Shown here piece by piece: positions 1-8,025 of a stretch of 23,832 nt of DNA (position 1 is the first letter of the stretch; each line of letters starts with the position of its first letter). The DNA is from Bacteroidales bacterium UBA2764. GTDB taxonomy: Bacteria; Bacteroidota; Bacteroidia; Bacteroidales; Paludibacteraceae. Location of the stretch: NCBI GenBank assembly GCA_002352705.1, contig DEIW01000186.1, positions 222-24,053 on the forward strand, given 5' to 3'. Below the pieces are notes generated by a model. It had not been told where the DNA came from. It worked only from the letters and a program-made list of their open reading frames with translations, and ran no database searches. Position numbers and translations under genes: made by a program.

Positions 1-242
1 CTGTTCAATGGAACGGAATCCTTTGGGACGCCCTCCTCGGCGTCAAGGGAGGGGATGCCGGCAAAAAGCAACAATGCCGATACGGCAATGCTCTTTCCGC
101 TTTTGAGCATCTCGAGGTCGGTCATATACGCCGCTACACGCCCTATCGTCACCTCACGGTGAACAGAACAAAAGGCAGCGTACGCCTTATGGCAGAACCG
201 ACGGAAACGGATTCCTCTTTGTTTAAGAATAACTTTGAACAT
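1..242 (-). CDS. Outer-membrane receptor, probably TonB-dependent (5' end only)
   Basis: An open frame reads leftward from ATG at 242 off the window edge: 80 residues, no stop. It starts MFKVILKQRG and has a long basic N-terminus (RFRRFCHKAYAAF, HREVTIG). A hydrophobic segment follows (SIAVSALLLFAGIPSLDA), then mature-like sequence (EEGVPKDSVPLN). The extended basic leader before the signal segment recalls Bacteroidales BtuB-like TonB-dependent receptors; this is from memory and the diagnostic plug and barrel lie outside the window. The start at 242 is preferred over internal ATGs at 125 and 110 because the promoter at 276-307 would begin transcription about 25 nt upstream and the frame is open throughout. 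Divergent from the DUF2851 operon. Confidence 0.6.
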   Translation of the reverse strand, partial: MFKVILKQRGIRFRRFCHKAYAAFCSVHREVTIGRVAAYMTDLEMLKSGKSIAVSALLLFAGIPSLDAEEGVPKDSVPLN

Positions 243-275
243 AAAATATTTATATGTGCTTTCAAAAAAAGCGTG

Positions 276-307
276 CAAAATTACTGCTTTTTTTGCAGAT
301 ATGCAAA
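276..307 (-). promoter_or_regulatory. Bacteroidota-type promoter for the leftward receptor gene
   Basis: Read on the minus strand, TTTG (307-304) and TAATTTTG (283-276) are separated by 20 nt, matching the Bacteroidota -33/-7 consensus. The expected start near 269 leaves about a 27-nt leader before ATG 242. It overlaps the plus-strand promoter at 292-323. Confidence 0.65.
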
Positions 308-323
308 TATTTTTGTACCTTTG
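292..323 (+). promoter_or_regulatory. Bacteroidota-type promoter for the DUF2851 operon
   Basis: TTTG (292-295), a 20-nt spacer and TACCTTTG (316-323). The expected start is near 330, about 45 nt before ATG 375. It is interleaved with the minus-strand promoter, so each -33 element sits inside the other promoter's spacer. Confidence 0.65.
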
Positions 324-374
324 CAGCGCTTTTCAAATGAATAAATGGTAAATGACTAAATCGTAAATGGCTTT

Positions 375-1601
375 ATGCCGGAAATCATTCTGCATTACAT
401 ATGGGAGCATTGCCTCTGGGCGGGTTATGACCAGACGACAACAGACGGTCGGAAAGTAGAGATTCTGTCCGTAGGGGAACATAACCGCGATGCAGGTCCT
501 GACTACAGCCATGCGCGAATACGGATTGACGGTCACGAATGGGTAGGTAACATTGAGATACATGTATGCTCGTCCGATTGGGTGAAACATCACCACCACC
601 TGGATAAAGCGTATGACTCTGTGATTCTGCATGTCGTGAGGACAGCGGACAAGCCGGTATATAACTCCCGTGGCGAACTCATTCCGCAATGTGAGTTGCG
701 CTATCCGGTAGAGAAAGACTACCTGACAGAGTGGTTCCATACAGCACAACAGATGGATTCGGCTACGGGCAGGATAGGTTGCGCCGAACGGCTTATTCAC
801 GACCCTTCCCTGATATCCGACGGATGGCGTAAGAGCTTGTTGCACAAACGGTTGGAATGCAAGAAAGCATCTATTGACCGGCTTTTGGAGATTACCAAAG
901 GCAGTTGGGCACACGCGTTGTATATCTCCTTGGCGCGTAACTTCGGATTCCATACCAACAGTCTGCCATTCGAGCAGTTAGCCATCAACACGCCTCTATC
1001 TTATCTCCAGAAACACAGGAACAGCCTCTTCCAGCTGACCGCTATGCTGATGGGGCAGGCAGGGCTGATCGGGGATGAGAAACTTCGAAAGGAATATGAG
1101 TTCCTGCGGACGAAGTTCAGCCTGACGCCTCTGGAACCGAGTATATGGAAACATGCCCGCATGCGTCCCCAAAACAGTCCTGAACTCCGTATCCGCCAGT
1201 TCGCACAACTATTGTATCAATCGGAGGGGCTATTCAGTAAGATTCTGGATTCCGATGATATCAAAGACCTTGTCCGGCTCTTCGAATGGACAGAGGACAA
1301 TGTACCGCCGTTAGGAAGGAGCAGTATAGATATATTACTGATAAATACAGTCATCCCTTACAAATACGCGTACGCCATCCATAGGAACGGTTATTGGGAC
1401 GCCTCTACCATGATGGAAAAGATTTCAGCGGAGAACAACACTATCATACGTCAGTGGCGGGTCTTGGGACAGGAGGTGAAGAACGCCGCCGACACACAGG
1501 CTCTGCTCCATCTATACCAGAACTACTGCCAGCACCACGAATGTATTAATTGCGAGGTGGGATACCAGATTTTTCAGGACCGTCAGTTAAAACTCTTCTA
1601 A
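375..1601 (+). CDS. DUF2851 family protein
   Basis: A 408-residue protein without signal peptide or membrane segment, close to the usual length of this Bacteroidota-restricted family. Recognisable conserved stretches are the start (HYIWEHCLW), GEHNRDAGPDYSHARI around residues 33-50, and GNIEIHVCSSDW followed by KHHHHLDKAYDSVILHVV around residues 58-90. The family's function is unknown. The cluster of conserved Asp, Glu and His (GPD, EIH, HHHH..D) could be a metal or catalytic site, but that is inference. First gene of a compact operon: the next gene begins one nucleotide after its stop, favouring translational coupling. The ATG at 367 is in another frame, so 375 is the natural start. Confidence 0.85.
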   Translation: MPEIILHYIWEHCLWAGYDQTTTDGRKVEILSVGEHNRDAGPDYSHARIRIDGHEWVGNIEIHVCSSDWVKHHHHLDKAYDSVILHVVRTADKPVYNSRGELIPQCELRYPVEKDYLTEWFHTAQQMDSATGRIGCAERLIHDPSLISDGWRKSLLHKRLECKKASIDRLLEITKGSWAHALYISLARNFGFHTNSLPFEQLAINTPLSYLQKHRNSLFQLTAMLMGQAGLIGDEKLRKEYEFLRTKFSLTPLEPSIWKHARMRPQNSPELRIRQFAQLLYQSEGLFSKILDSDDIKDLVRLFEWTEDNVPPLGRSSIDILLINTVIPYKYAYAIHRNGYWDASTMMEKISAENNTIIRQWRVLGQEVKNAADTQALLHLYQNYCQHHECINCEVGYQIFQDRQLKLF

Positions 1602-1602
1602 G

Positions 1603-2199
1603 ATGTTTGTCACCATCACAGAACATATCGCCTTAGACCGCAACCAAAGGATTGTCCGCATAGAAGACAAAGAAATTCAGTTGACGGGATTGGAGTTCGG
1701 TCTGCTTGAATACTTAGCCATGCATCCCAATAAGATTTGCAGCAAAGATGAGTTGATTGATAACGTATGGGGCAATAAGTTTCAGTATGACCCGGGGACG
1801 ATAGATGTTCACTTGAATGCCTTACGGCGCAAGGCGGGCTTCACCAAAAACCGTCCTATCGAAACTCTCCGAGGTATAGGACTGGTCTTCCGAACAGAAG
1901 AGAATATCACTCATTATACCATTGATCTGCATGCTTTTGCCAACGACTGGCTCCGGACACATGAGGTTGAACTCAATACGCACGGACTCATTCCTTCACT
2001 CCAGCTCACGCCGTTTGTCAATGAGATAACCATCGAACCGAAAGCCCTCAAGAACATGCTGGATGCGGTCTTAGCGGCTCTCTTGCCGTCCGCTACACCC
2101 GGACACCTCAAGCTGGGCAGCAAACTGACTATGCAGCATTTTTTGCTTTCGCTCGATATCAACGGAACTGTCAATGAACTGAAAATACCCATTCTATAG
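1603..2199 (+). CDS. OmpR-type winged-helix regulator lacking a receiver domain
   Basis: A 198-residue protein. Residues about 5-97 form an OmpR/PhoB-type winged helix: LTGLEFGLLEYLAMHPNK, the recognition-region sequence GTIDVHLNALRRKAG, and the wing IETLRGIGLVF. No receiver domain precedes it, so the phospho-Asp switch of a classical response regulator is missing. The C-terminal part (about 105-198) is unusual: IEPKALKNMLDAVLAALLP followed by alternating beta-like segments loosely resembles the N-box region of histidine-kinase ATPase domains, with no recognisable G-boxes. That resemblance is inference. It lies between DUF2851 (1-nt gap) and the peptidase (2-nt gap) and may act on the 11-bp repeats at 4263-4295. 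Confidence 0.8.
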   Translation: MFVTITEHIALDRNQRIVRIEDKEIQLTGLEFGLLEYLAMHPNKICSKDELIDNVWGNKFQYDPGTIDVHLNALRRKAGFTKNRPIETLRGIGLVFRTEENITHYTIDLHAFANDWLRTHEVELNTHGLIPSLQLTPFVNEITIEPKALKNMLDAVLAALLPSATPGHLKLGSKLTMQHFLLSLDINGTVNELKIPIL

Positions 2200-2201
2200 A
2201 T

Positions 2202-4160
2202 ATGAAACACTTATTTTGGGCTGCTATGGGAGCCCTAATGATTATGACCGGATGTACAAAAAGTACCAACAACCCTTCTGAACTATACGAAGGGATTACG
2301 TTTACGGATGCGCGCATGGAGCGTGGTGTGAAACAAGCAGCTGCACTGTGGACTCCCGAAGATGGCTCTGCAGAGGAGTTCCGGGCTTTTGTGGACGCCC
2401 ACTATGCACAGACGGAGGAAGAACGTACTGCCCTTTTCGAGAGCCTCAGCCGGATGATGGAGCGCTTGAACGAGAGTGCCGACATGCTGACGGTGGAACT
2501 GTTGAAACCTACCCAGCTCACTAATGCCGGTGAACCAACGGACATAGACTGGATTATGTCCGGTTATGATACCAAGGCACATCTCATGGACGATCTCTTT
2601 GCCAACAAAGTGGCATTTATCACGGTACTCAATTTCCCGTTCTATACCTTAGAGGAGAAGAACACCCTTGGTGAGCATTGGACTCGCCGCGAGTGGGCGG
2701 AAGCACGTCTGGGCGACGTCTTCACCAGCCGAATCCCTGCCCAAACACAGGCTAAGATGACGGAGACGATGGCTGCTGCAGAGAACTACATAGCCGATTA
2801 TAATATCTGCATGGACCGCCTGCGCACGGAGGATGGCCGCCAACTCTTTCCGGACGGTATGAAGCTACTCAGTCACTGGAACTTACGCGACGAACTGAAA
2901 GTCGATTATTCCAATCAGGAGAAGCAGGAGATGATCTACCGGGTCATGCAACGTATCATTCGTCAGGAGATTCCGCAAGTAGTCATCAATAATGCTATGC
3001 CGCTCTGGAAACCATACAGCAACACCGTAGAGAACGGTGACGCTGCCCGGGAACCGGATACCCGTTATCAGAAAATCCTTGATATCTTCCATGCCATGCA
3101 GCAGGTGGATGCTTATTGCCCCAATATGCCCACAGCCATCATCCGCAATTTTGAGGGAGACATAGAGATTCCGGCGGCAGAGGTGGACAGCCTCTTCTGT
3201 GCACTCTTGGGAAGTAAGCAGGTAATGAGAGTGGCTGCACAGATACGCACACGCTTAGGTCGTGAGCTGAGGCCTTATGATATATGGTACGACGGATTCA
3301 AAGCCCGCAGCGGCATGGACGAAGAGGCCCTTTCGGTTGAGACTCGCAAGCGTTTCCCTGATCCTGTTTCGTATGAGAAGAAAATCGCCTCTATGCTTAC
3401 TACCCTTGGCTTCCAAAAGGAGAACGCCGAAGATATCGCCCGCCACATAGTGGTAGAGCCGGCACGCGGTTCAGGTCACGCATGGCCTTGCGTGGGACAC
3501 AACGAGCCCACAAGACTTCGGACACGTATTGCACCGGAAGGCATGGATTATAAGGGATATAATATAGCCGTGCATGAGATGGGACATAATGTAGAGGAAG
3601 TGATCAGCCTCTACCGCATGGACTACTACATGCTCCATGGTATTCCAAACACCGGATTTACGGAGACCAGCGCATTCCTGTTCCAATCACGGGATTTGCA
3701 GTTATTGGGGTACGGTAAGCAGAAGATGGACAGCGAGGCTGTGATGGATCAGTTCTGGGGTATGTATGAAATCATGGGTGTCAGTCTGGTGGACATGCGT
3801 ATGTGGCAATGGCTCTACGCCCATCCTGAAGCGACCGCCGCGGAGTTGAGAGATGCTGTATTGGCTATCGCGGCTGAAGTATGGAACACCTATTACGAAC
3901 CGGTGCTCGGCGAGAAAGACTGCGTCCTGCTCGCCATATACTCGCACATGGTCAACAGCCCTATGTACCTGCCTAATTACCCCATTGGGCATATTGTGCA
4001 GTTCCAACTCGAGCAAGCGTTGGCAGATAAAGAGGGGCTTGAATGGGCGGAAACGTATGAGCGGTGGTACCGGTTAGGCCGCCTCACGCCGCAACAATGG
4101 ATGAAACAGGCTGTGAACGGAGAACTGTCCGTAATGCCTGTCTTGCAACAAATTCCTTAA
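2202..4160 (+). CDS. Lipoprotein zinc metallopeptidase, M3-like (gluzincin)
   Basis: A 652-residue protein with a type II signal peptide ending in the lipobox MTGC, so probably lipid-anchored in the cell envelope. The zinc motif HEMGH is at residues 458-462, and a likely third ligand Glu488 lies in GFTETSAF. The 26-residue gap from the second His to this Glu is close to that of M3 oligopeptidases (thimet/PepF type), and the overall length fits that group. A Gly/His-rich stretch, ARGSGHAWP, precedes the zinc site. The substrate is unknown; peptide or dipeptide hydrolysis is the family expectation. It is the last gene of the 375-4160 operon. No acidic surface-export signal is evident after the lipidated Cys. 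Confidence 0.75.
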   Translation: MKHLFWAAMGALMIMTGCTKSTNNPSELYEGITFTDARMERGVKQAAALWTPEDGSAEEFRAFVDAHYAQTEEERTALFESLSRMMERLNESADMLTVELLKPTQLTNAGEPTDIDWIMSGYDTKAHLMDDLFANKVAFITVLNFPFYTLEEKNTLGEHWTRREWAEARLGDVFTSRIPAQTQAKMTETMAAAENYIADYNICMDRLRTEDGRQLFPDGMKLLSHWNLRDELKVDYSNQEKQEMIYRVMQRIIRQEIPQVVINNAMPLWKPYSNTVENGDAAREPDTRYQKILDIFHAMQQVDAYCPNMPTAIIRNFEGDIEIPAAEVDSLFCALLGSKQVMRVAAQIRTRLGRELRPYDIWYDGFKARSGMDEEALSVETRKRFPDPVSYEKKIASMLTTLGFQKENAEDIARHIVVEPARGSGHAWPCVGHNEPTRLRTRIAPEGMDYKGYNIAVHEMGHNVEEVISLYRMDYYMLHGIPNTGFTETSAFLFQSRDLQLLGYGKQKMDSEAVMDQFWGMYEIMGVSLVDMRMWQWLYAHPEATAAELRDAVLAIAAEVWNTYYEPVLGEKDCVLLAIYSHMVNSPMYLPNYPIGHIVQFQLEQALADKEGLEWAETYERWYRLGRLTPQQWMKQAVNGELSVMPVLQQIP

Positions 4161-4174
4161 GCCCCACTCGGTTA

Positions 4175-4206
4175 TTTGCGTTTTGATGATTATACGTTTA
4201 TTTTTG
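4175..4206 (+). promoter_or_regulatory. Upstream promoter (P1) of the TonB-receptor operon
   Basis: TTTG (4175-4178), a 20-nt spacer and TATTTTTG (4199-4206), followed by C as in the other promoters here. Transcription would start near 4213 and give a leader of about 130 nt that contains the 11-bp repeats. Confidence 0.55.
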
Positions 4207-4262
4207 CCGGTTTGAAGGCGTAATGGGGGTCCATTGTAACTGATATCCCTATTTATAGTGAT

Positions 4263-4295
4263 TTAAGCATATCTTAAGCATTTCTTAAGAAAAAT
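4263..4295 (+). repeat. Three direct repeats of TTAAG at 11-bp spacing (candidate operator)
   Basis: TTAAGCATATC (4263-4273), TTAAGCATTTC (4274-4284) and TTAAGAAAAAT (4285-4295) lie head to tail at exactly 11 bp, one helical turn. This is the geometry of tandem sites for OmpR/PhoB-type winged helices. The third repeat covers the place where the -33 element of the downstream promoter should be (4287-4290), which has no TTG. That suggests an activator-dependent promoter. The binding protein is not known; the receiver-less regulator at 1603-2199 is a nearby candidate. Confidence 0.55.
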
Positions 4296-4310
4296 ATCAT
4301 TTATTATGAG

Positions 4311-4318
4311 TACCTTTG
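4311..4318 (+). promoter_or_regulatory. -7 element of a second promoter (P2), -33 missing
   Basis: TACCTTTG followed by C matches the -7 consensus and sits 24 nt before ATG 4343. No TTG occurs 20 nt upstream; the 11-bp repeats occupy that position instead, as expected for an activator-dependent promoter. Confidence 0.5.
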
Positions 4319-4342
4319 CGCCGGATTTAAAGCATTGGTACA

Positions 4343-4672
4343 ATGAACAAGCGATTTCTATATCTCGTTGCCGCTCTGATATGGGGTCTTCCCGGCATAA
4401 TGATTACCATCAAGGGGGTAACCGCATATCTCGCCATGCCGGAAGATGAGTTATGGTGGCTACTGCTGATTACAGCGTGTGTGCTCACCGGTTTTATTGT
4501 CATGTTCCGCCGTATAGTGGACAGGTACTGCGGTCTGATAGCCGCCGAGCCGGACAAGACGAGTATATGGCACACTTTTCCGTTGCGCGGATGGATCCTG
4601 GTGGTATGTATGATGGGTTTGGGACCCGCTCTGATGATTGCCGCTTTCCTCTTTAGCAAACATGCATTCTAA
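4343..4672 (+). CDS. Small inner-membrane protein, function unknown
   Basis: A 109-residue, strongly hydrophobic protein with about three transmembrane segments: FLYLVAALIWGLPGIMI near the start, WWLLLITACVLTGFIVMF around residues 38-56, and GWILVVCMMGLGPALMIAAF near residues 83-102. A short soluble stretch containing Arg, Asp and Glu lies between the second and third. I do not recognise a named family. It is the first gene of an operon with a TonB-dependent receptor, overlapping that gene's likely start region by a few bases, so a role linked to the receptor or its cargo is plausible but unproven. Confidence 0.65.
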   Translation: MNKRFLYLVAALIWGLPGIMITIKGVTAYLAMPEDELWWLLLITACVLTGFIVMFRRIVDRYCGLIAAEPDKTSIWHTFPLRGWILVVCMMGLGPALMIAAFLFSKHAF

Positions 4673-4673
4673 C

Positions 4674-6956
4674 ATGCGCAATAAGGTATGTCTATGTCTG
4701 TTATGGGTTTCGGGGTCTATCTTCGGAACACCGGTTGCTACGGAACAGAGTTGGAGTGATTCTGTTTCGTTGCCGGACATAGAGGTGTCGCTAAGCAGAC
4801 AACACTCTGCAATCAACCGTCAACCGTCAGCCGTCAATGTGATTGACAGCCGGTTGATAGAAGAGACACAAATCATCTCGCCGAAAGATATCAGCGGTCT
4901 GGTCCCCAATGTCTATATGCCGGATTATGGCAGCGCAATGACCAGCAGCATTTATATCCGTGGTCTGGGTAGCCGGATTAACGAACCGGTATTAGGCATG
5001 ATAGTGGATGGTGTGCCGTTATTGGACAAGAACATGTACGACCATACCATGCAGGACGTGAAACGTATTGAACTGCTCACCGGCCCGCAAGGCTCTTTGT
5101 ACGGCCGTAACTCGCCCGGCGGAGTGATGGAGATACGTACTATCCATCCTCTGGATCTGACTACCCAACTCATCCGTGGTGAGGCAGGATACGGCACTGC
5201 CAATCAGGCGCACGCCCAAGCCTCTATCTATCGGCCTGAGAGCAATCGTTTCGGATGGGGTATGGGAGTACGATACAGAAGGACAGATGGGTTCTATACC
5301 AACGATTTCAACGGAAAAAAAATAGATTCCGGACAGCAGGCAGGCGGACGTATTATTCTGGATGGGAAGCCAAATGAGGAATGGCGTATAACGGGTAGTA
5401 TCCATGCGGATTGGGTCAAACAGGGAGCCTTCCCTTATGCCTCCTCCAAGACCGGAAGAATAGCTTATAATGCTCCGTCCGGATACGAACGATTAGTCAT
5501 CCTGCCAAGTTTTCGGGCTGAATATCAAAAGGACAGCTATCGGCTGGGCATGGTTGCCAGCTATCAAATGCTCAAAGACAACATGCGGATGGACCAGGAT
5601 TACACCACCGATGATATCTTCACGCTGAACCAGAAACAGATACAACACAACGGAACGATAGACCTACTAGTTTCATCTTATGAAGATTTGAAAATTCGGA
5701 ATATTGAGAATGGCAAATACCACTGGCAGGTAGGTATCAGCAGTTTTGTCAAGACCAATCAGATGAGTGCGCCCGTCACCTTTATGCGGCAAGGTATTGA
5801 GGAACTGATCTTAGGCAATGCCAACCGCGGTATTCAGACCGTTTTTCCCGATGACTCCATTGAAATCAGCAACATGACACTTCCTATAAACAGTGATTTT
5901 GGGCTATACAATGCCGGAGTAGCTATCTATCATCAGAGCCACCTGCAGCTTGATAAATGGCATATACGTGCAGGACTTCGTCTGGATTATGAATATACCC
6001 GGATGGATTACTTGAGTACAGCGGATGTGGATTACATGTTTACCCTGTTAATGGCAGATTTTGAGCAGGTGAATACGCGTATTGAAGGCAACAAGCATGC
6101 AAATTATATTCAACTCCTACCGCGGTTGGCTGTCAGTTATGAGAATGATTGGGTTACTGCCTATGCTTATGCGGCGAAAGGATATAAAGCCGGAGGATAT
6201 AATCCACAGATTTTCAGTACTGTCACGCAAAACCAAGTAATGACCGATATCGCCTCAGATATGGGAGTGCATCTGAATATAGCTGATCCTCGTTTCTCGG
6301 ATATTAATATCACACAATACAAACCGGAGAAGGACTGGACTTTTGAAATAGGCGCACATTTCATGCCTATTGAGGGGCTGAAGATTGATGTAAACGGGTT
6401 TCATATACAATGCTATGACCAACAAGTAACCGTTTTCCCGAACGGCAAAACAACCGGCCGTATGATGGCGAACGCAGCACGGTCACGTATTTGGGGAATG
6501 GAGACCGCTGTACACTACCGATGGAATCGAGGAAAATGGCGCGGAATAGTGGATGCTTCTTATGGGTTTACCGATGCGAGATTCATCGATTTCAACGATG
6601 GAATGGGTAATTACGCAGGCCATTTTATACCTTATGCCCCGAAACATACCCTAAACGGATTAGTAATGGTACAATACCGGGCAGATAAAAAATGGTTAGA
6701 GGCTATTTCCCTTTCCGTACGGGCAAATACAAACGGTCCTGTCTATTGGAACGAACAAAATGACTGTAAACAGAATATATACGCTACGCTGGGTGCTAAT
6801 CTGTCTCTGGAATGGAAATATGTGCAACTGCAACTGTGGACGAAGAACCTCACAGGCACGCAATACGATGTCTTCTATTTCCGCTCTATGGGCAATGATT
6901 TCCTCCAGAAAGGCAGACCGCGTGAATTAGGCGCTACTTTACGATTTGAGATTTAA
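4674..6956 (+). CDS. TonB-dependent outer-membrane receptor
   Basis: About 760 residues. The signal peptide MRNKVCLCLLWVSGSIFG favours ATG 4674; in-frame ATGs at 4638 and 4662 only add residues inside the previous gene. After a short segment with a TonB-box-like stretch (SLPDIEVSLSR) comes the plug: DISGLVPNVYMPDYGS, IYIRGLGSR, then VKRIELLTGPQGSLYGRNS and PGGVMEIRT. The rest reads as alternating beta-barrel strands with aromatic pairs and ends in a terminal strand, LGATLRFEI. There is no N-terminal carboxypeptidase-like domain or SusD partner, so it is not a typical SusC glycan transporter. The layout is closer to siderophore/iron-complex receptors. The ligand cannot be read from sequence. 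Second gene of the 4343-7895 operon. Confidence 0.88.
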   Translation: MRNKVCLCLLWVSGSIFGTPVATEQSWSDSVSLPDIEVSLSRQHSAINRQPSAVNVIDSRLIEETQIISPKDISGLVPNVYMPDYGSAMTSSIYIRGLGSRINEPVLGMIVDGVPLLDKNMYDHTMQDVKRIELLTGPQGSLYGRNSPGGVMEIRTIHPLDLTTQLIRGEAGYGTANQAHAQASIYRPESNRFGWGMGVRYRRTDGFYTNDFNGKKIDSGQQAGGRIILDGKPNEEWRITGSIHADWVKQGAFPYASSKTGRIAYNAPSGYERLVILPSFRAEYQKDSYRLGMVASYQMLKDNMRMDQDYTTDDIFTLNQKQIQHNGTIDLLVSSYEDLKIRNIENGKYHWQVGISSFVKTNQMSAPVTFMRQGIEELILGNANRGIQTVFPDDSIEISNMTLPINSDFGLYNAGVAIYHQSHLQLDKWHIRAGLRLDYEYTRMDYLSTADVDYMFTLLMADFEQVNTRIEGNKHANYIQLLPRLAVSYENDWVTAYAYAAKGYKAGGYNPQIFSTVTQNQVMTDIASDMGVHLNIADPRFSDINITQYKPEKDWTFEIGAHFMPIEGLKIDVNGFHIQCYDQQVTVFPNGKTTGRMMANAARSRIWGMETAVHYRWNRGKWRGIVDASYGFTDARFIDFNDGMGNYAGHFIPYAPKHTLNGLVMVQYRADKKWLEAISLSVRANTNGPVYWNEQNDCKQNIYATLGANLSLEWKYVQLQLWTKNLTGTQYDVFYFRSMGNDFLQKGRPRELGATLRFEI

Positions 6957-6980
6957 TTATTAACTTTATACAATAAATTT

Positions 6981-7514
6981 ATGAAAAAGATTTTCTTTAT
7001 TCTTGCAGCCGCAGCTGCGTTAGTTGCCTGCAATCAGAACAAACCGGACAGTCCTGAAGAACAACAAAAGGCTGCTTTTGTGAAAGCTATGTATTTCGAG
7101 GCTTTGGGAACGAATACCGTGCCCAATGTAGAAGGCGACAAGAAAAATCTGCCCTTCGTGATGGATAGCGTAAAATCTGATGTATTAATCAAAACCGATA
7201 CTACTTTGGATATTAACCTCTATCAGATTTCTTTTGCTTCTGCAATGGCGAAATATGTAAAAATTAATATGACTCTGCCTGGTCTCAAATACACGCGTAC
7301 TGCAGATAAAATAACCTTCACAGGAGAAAATATTGATATATTACAGGGTGATAAATCCAGCGGATATATCTCTACCAAAGTCACGGGATATATTACCTCC
7401 GATTCCTTGGTTTTGACGAATGACTATAATAATCCTAAAAGAGGTTCATACCCCGGTTGCTCTTATGCAGGCAAAGTAATAGATATGCAAGAAAAACAAC
7501 CCACAAAGGAATAA
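6981..7514 (+). CDS. Lipoprotein of unknown function, beta-rich
   Basis: A 177-residue protein with a type II signal peptide (MKKIFFILAAAAALVAC), lipidated Cys near position 17, then a polar linker NQNKPDSPEEQQ. The mature part is rich in alternating Thr, Val, Ile and Tyr (INLYQISFA, VKINMTLPGLKYT, STKVTGYITSDSL), suggesting a small beta barrel or sandwich of the calycin-like kind seen in many Bacteroidales lipoproteins. That fold is inference. It follows the TonB-dependent receptor by 24 nt, so it may be an accessory lipoprotein of that receptor. No catalytic motif is visible. Confidence 0.7.
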   Translation: MKKIFFILAAAAALVACNQNKPDSPEEQQKAAFVKAMYFEALGTNTVPNVEGDKKNLPFVMDSVKSDVLIKTDTTLDINLYQISFASAMAKYVKINMTLPGLKYTRTADKITFTGENIDILQGDKSSGYISTKVTGYITSDSLVLTNDYNNPKRGSYPGCSYAGKVIDMQEKQPTKE

Positions 7515-7523
7515 TCAAATACT

Positions 7524-7895
7524 ATGAATTTCACAGGAATTATTATCGGCGCAGCTGTCTTTCTGAGTATCGGCATCTGCCATCCCATCACCATCAAACT
7601 GGAGTATTATTTCGGTCGCAAAGGATGGTGGGGATTCTTCATCCCGGGCGTTATTTGTACTGTCATCTCTCTGATAATAGATAACTATATCGCTTCCACT
7701 ATTGTAGCTGCTTTTGCTTTCTCGTGCTTCTGGGGTATTCACGAAGTGATGCAACAGGAGATGCGCGTGCTGCGTGGCTGGTTTCCCGAGAACCCGAAAC
7801 GGCATGAGTACTACGAACGCAGACGCAAAGAACTGGGAGACATCCTCAAAGAAGGTCCCAGTCACAACCATCTGAAAGAGAAGATGGGCAAATAA
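7524..7895 (+). CDS. DUF4491 family membrane protein
   Basis: A 123-residue protein with three hydrophobic segments (IIIGAAVFLSIGICHPI, GWWGFFIPGVICTVISLII, YIASTIVAAFAFSCFWGI) and a soluble, charged C-terminal tail (GWFPENPKRHEYYERRRKE). The order HPITIKLEYYFG, GWWGFF, then FWGIHEVMQQE...GWFP(E/K)NP is the pattern I associate with DUF4491, a Bacteroidota/Firmicutes family without known function. Last gene of the receptor operon, 9 nt after the lipoprotein gene; the intrinsic terminator follows 20 nt later. Confidence 0.8.
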   Translation: MNFTGIIIGAAVFLSIGICHPITIKLEYYFGRKGWWGFFIPGVICTVISLIIDNYIASTIVAAFAFSCFWGIHEVMQQEMRVLRGWFPENPKRHEYYERRRKELGDILKEGPSHNHLKEKMGK

Positions 7896-7915
7896 TAGTA
7901 CTTATTTTATTATTG

Positions 7916-7948
7916 AGTGTACGTTTTTTAAGAAAATGTACACTTTTT
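7916..7948 (+). terminator. Intrinsic terminator of the TonB-receptor operon
   Basis: AGTGTAC (7916-7922) pairs with GTACACT (7938-7944). The stem extends inward by a G-T pair and four T-A pairs around a short loop, giving about 12 bp, and is followed by a T run (7944-7948). It lies 20 nt after the DUF4491 stop and before the peroxidase promoter. Confidence 0.75.
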
Positions 7949-7955
7949 GTATATA

Positions 7956-8005
7956 TCGCTTGCGACATTAAAATATTTGTAGTAATTTTGCATCGCAAAC
8001 GACAT
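7956..8005. promoter_or_regulatory. Repeats flanking the peroxidase promoter (candidate OhrR operator)
   Basis: TTGCGA (7960-7965) and TCGCAA (7993-7998) form an inverted repeat bracketing the promoter. The surrounding 13-mers, 7956-7968 and 7993-8005, also match 10 of 13 as direct repeats (TCGC...CGACAT). Their position over the -33 region and the start site suits repression. Assignment to the OhrR regulator two genes downstream is inference; the motif is not the classical Bacillus OhrR box. Confidence 0.4.
7959..7990 (+). promoter_or_regulatory. Promoter of the peroxidase/OhrR cluster
   Basis: CTTG (7959-7962), a 20-nt spacer and TAATTTTG (7983-7990), then C. The expected start is near 7997, about 29 nt before ATG 8026. 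Confidence 0.65.
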
Positions 8006-8025
8006 AAACAACGTTTGAGAGAATT

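Noticed and set aside
333..953. Minus-strand open frame of 206 codons opposite the DUF2851 gene
   Set aside because: The plus strand has the conserved DUF2851 pattern; the antisense product has no recognisable features.
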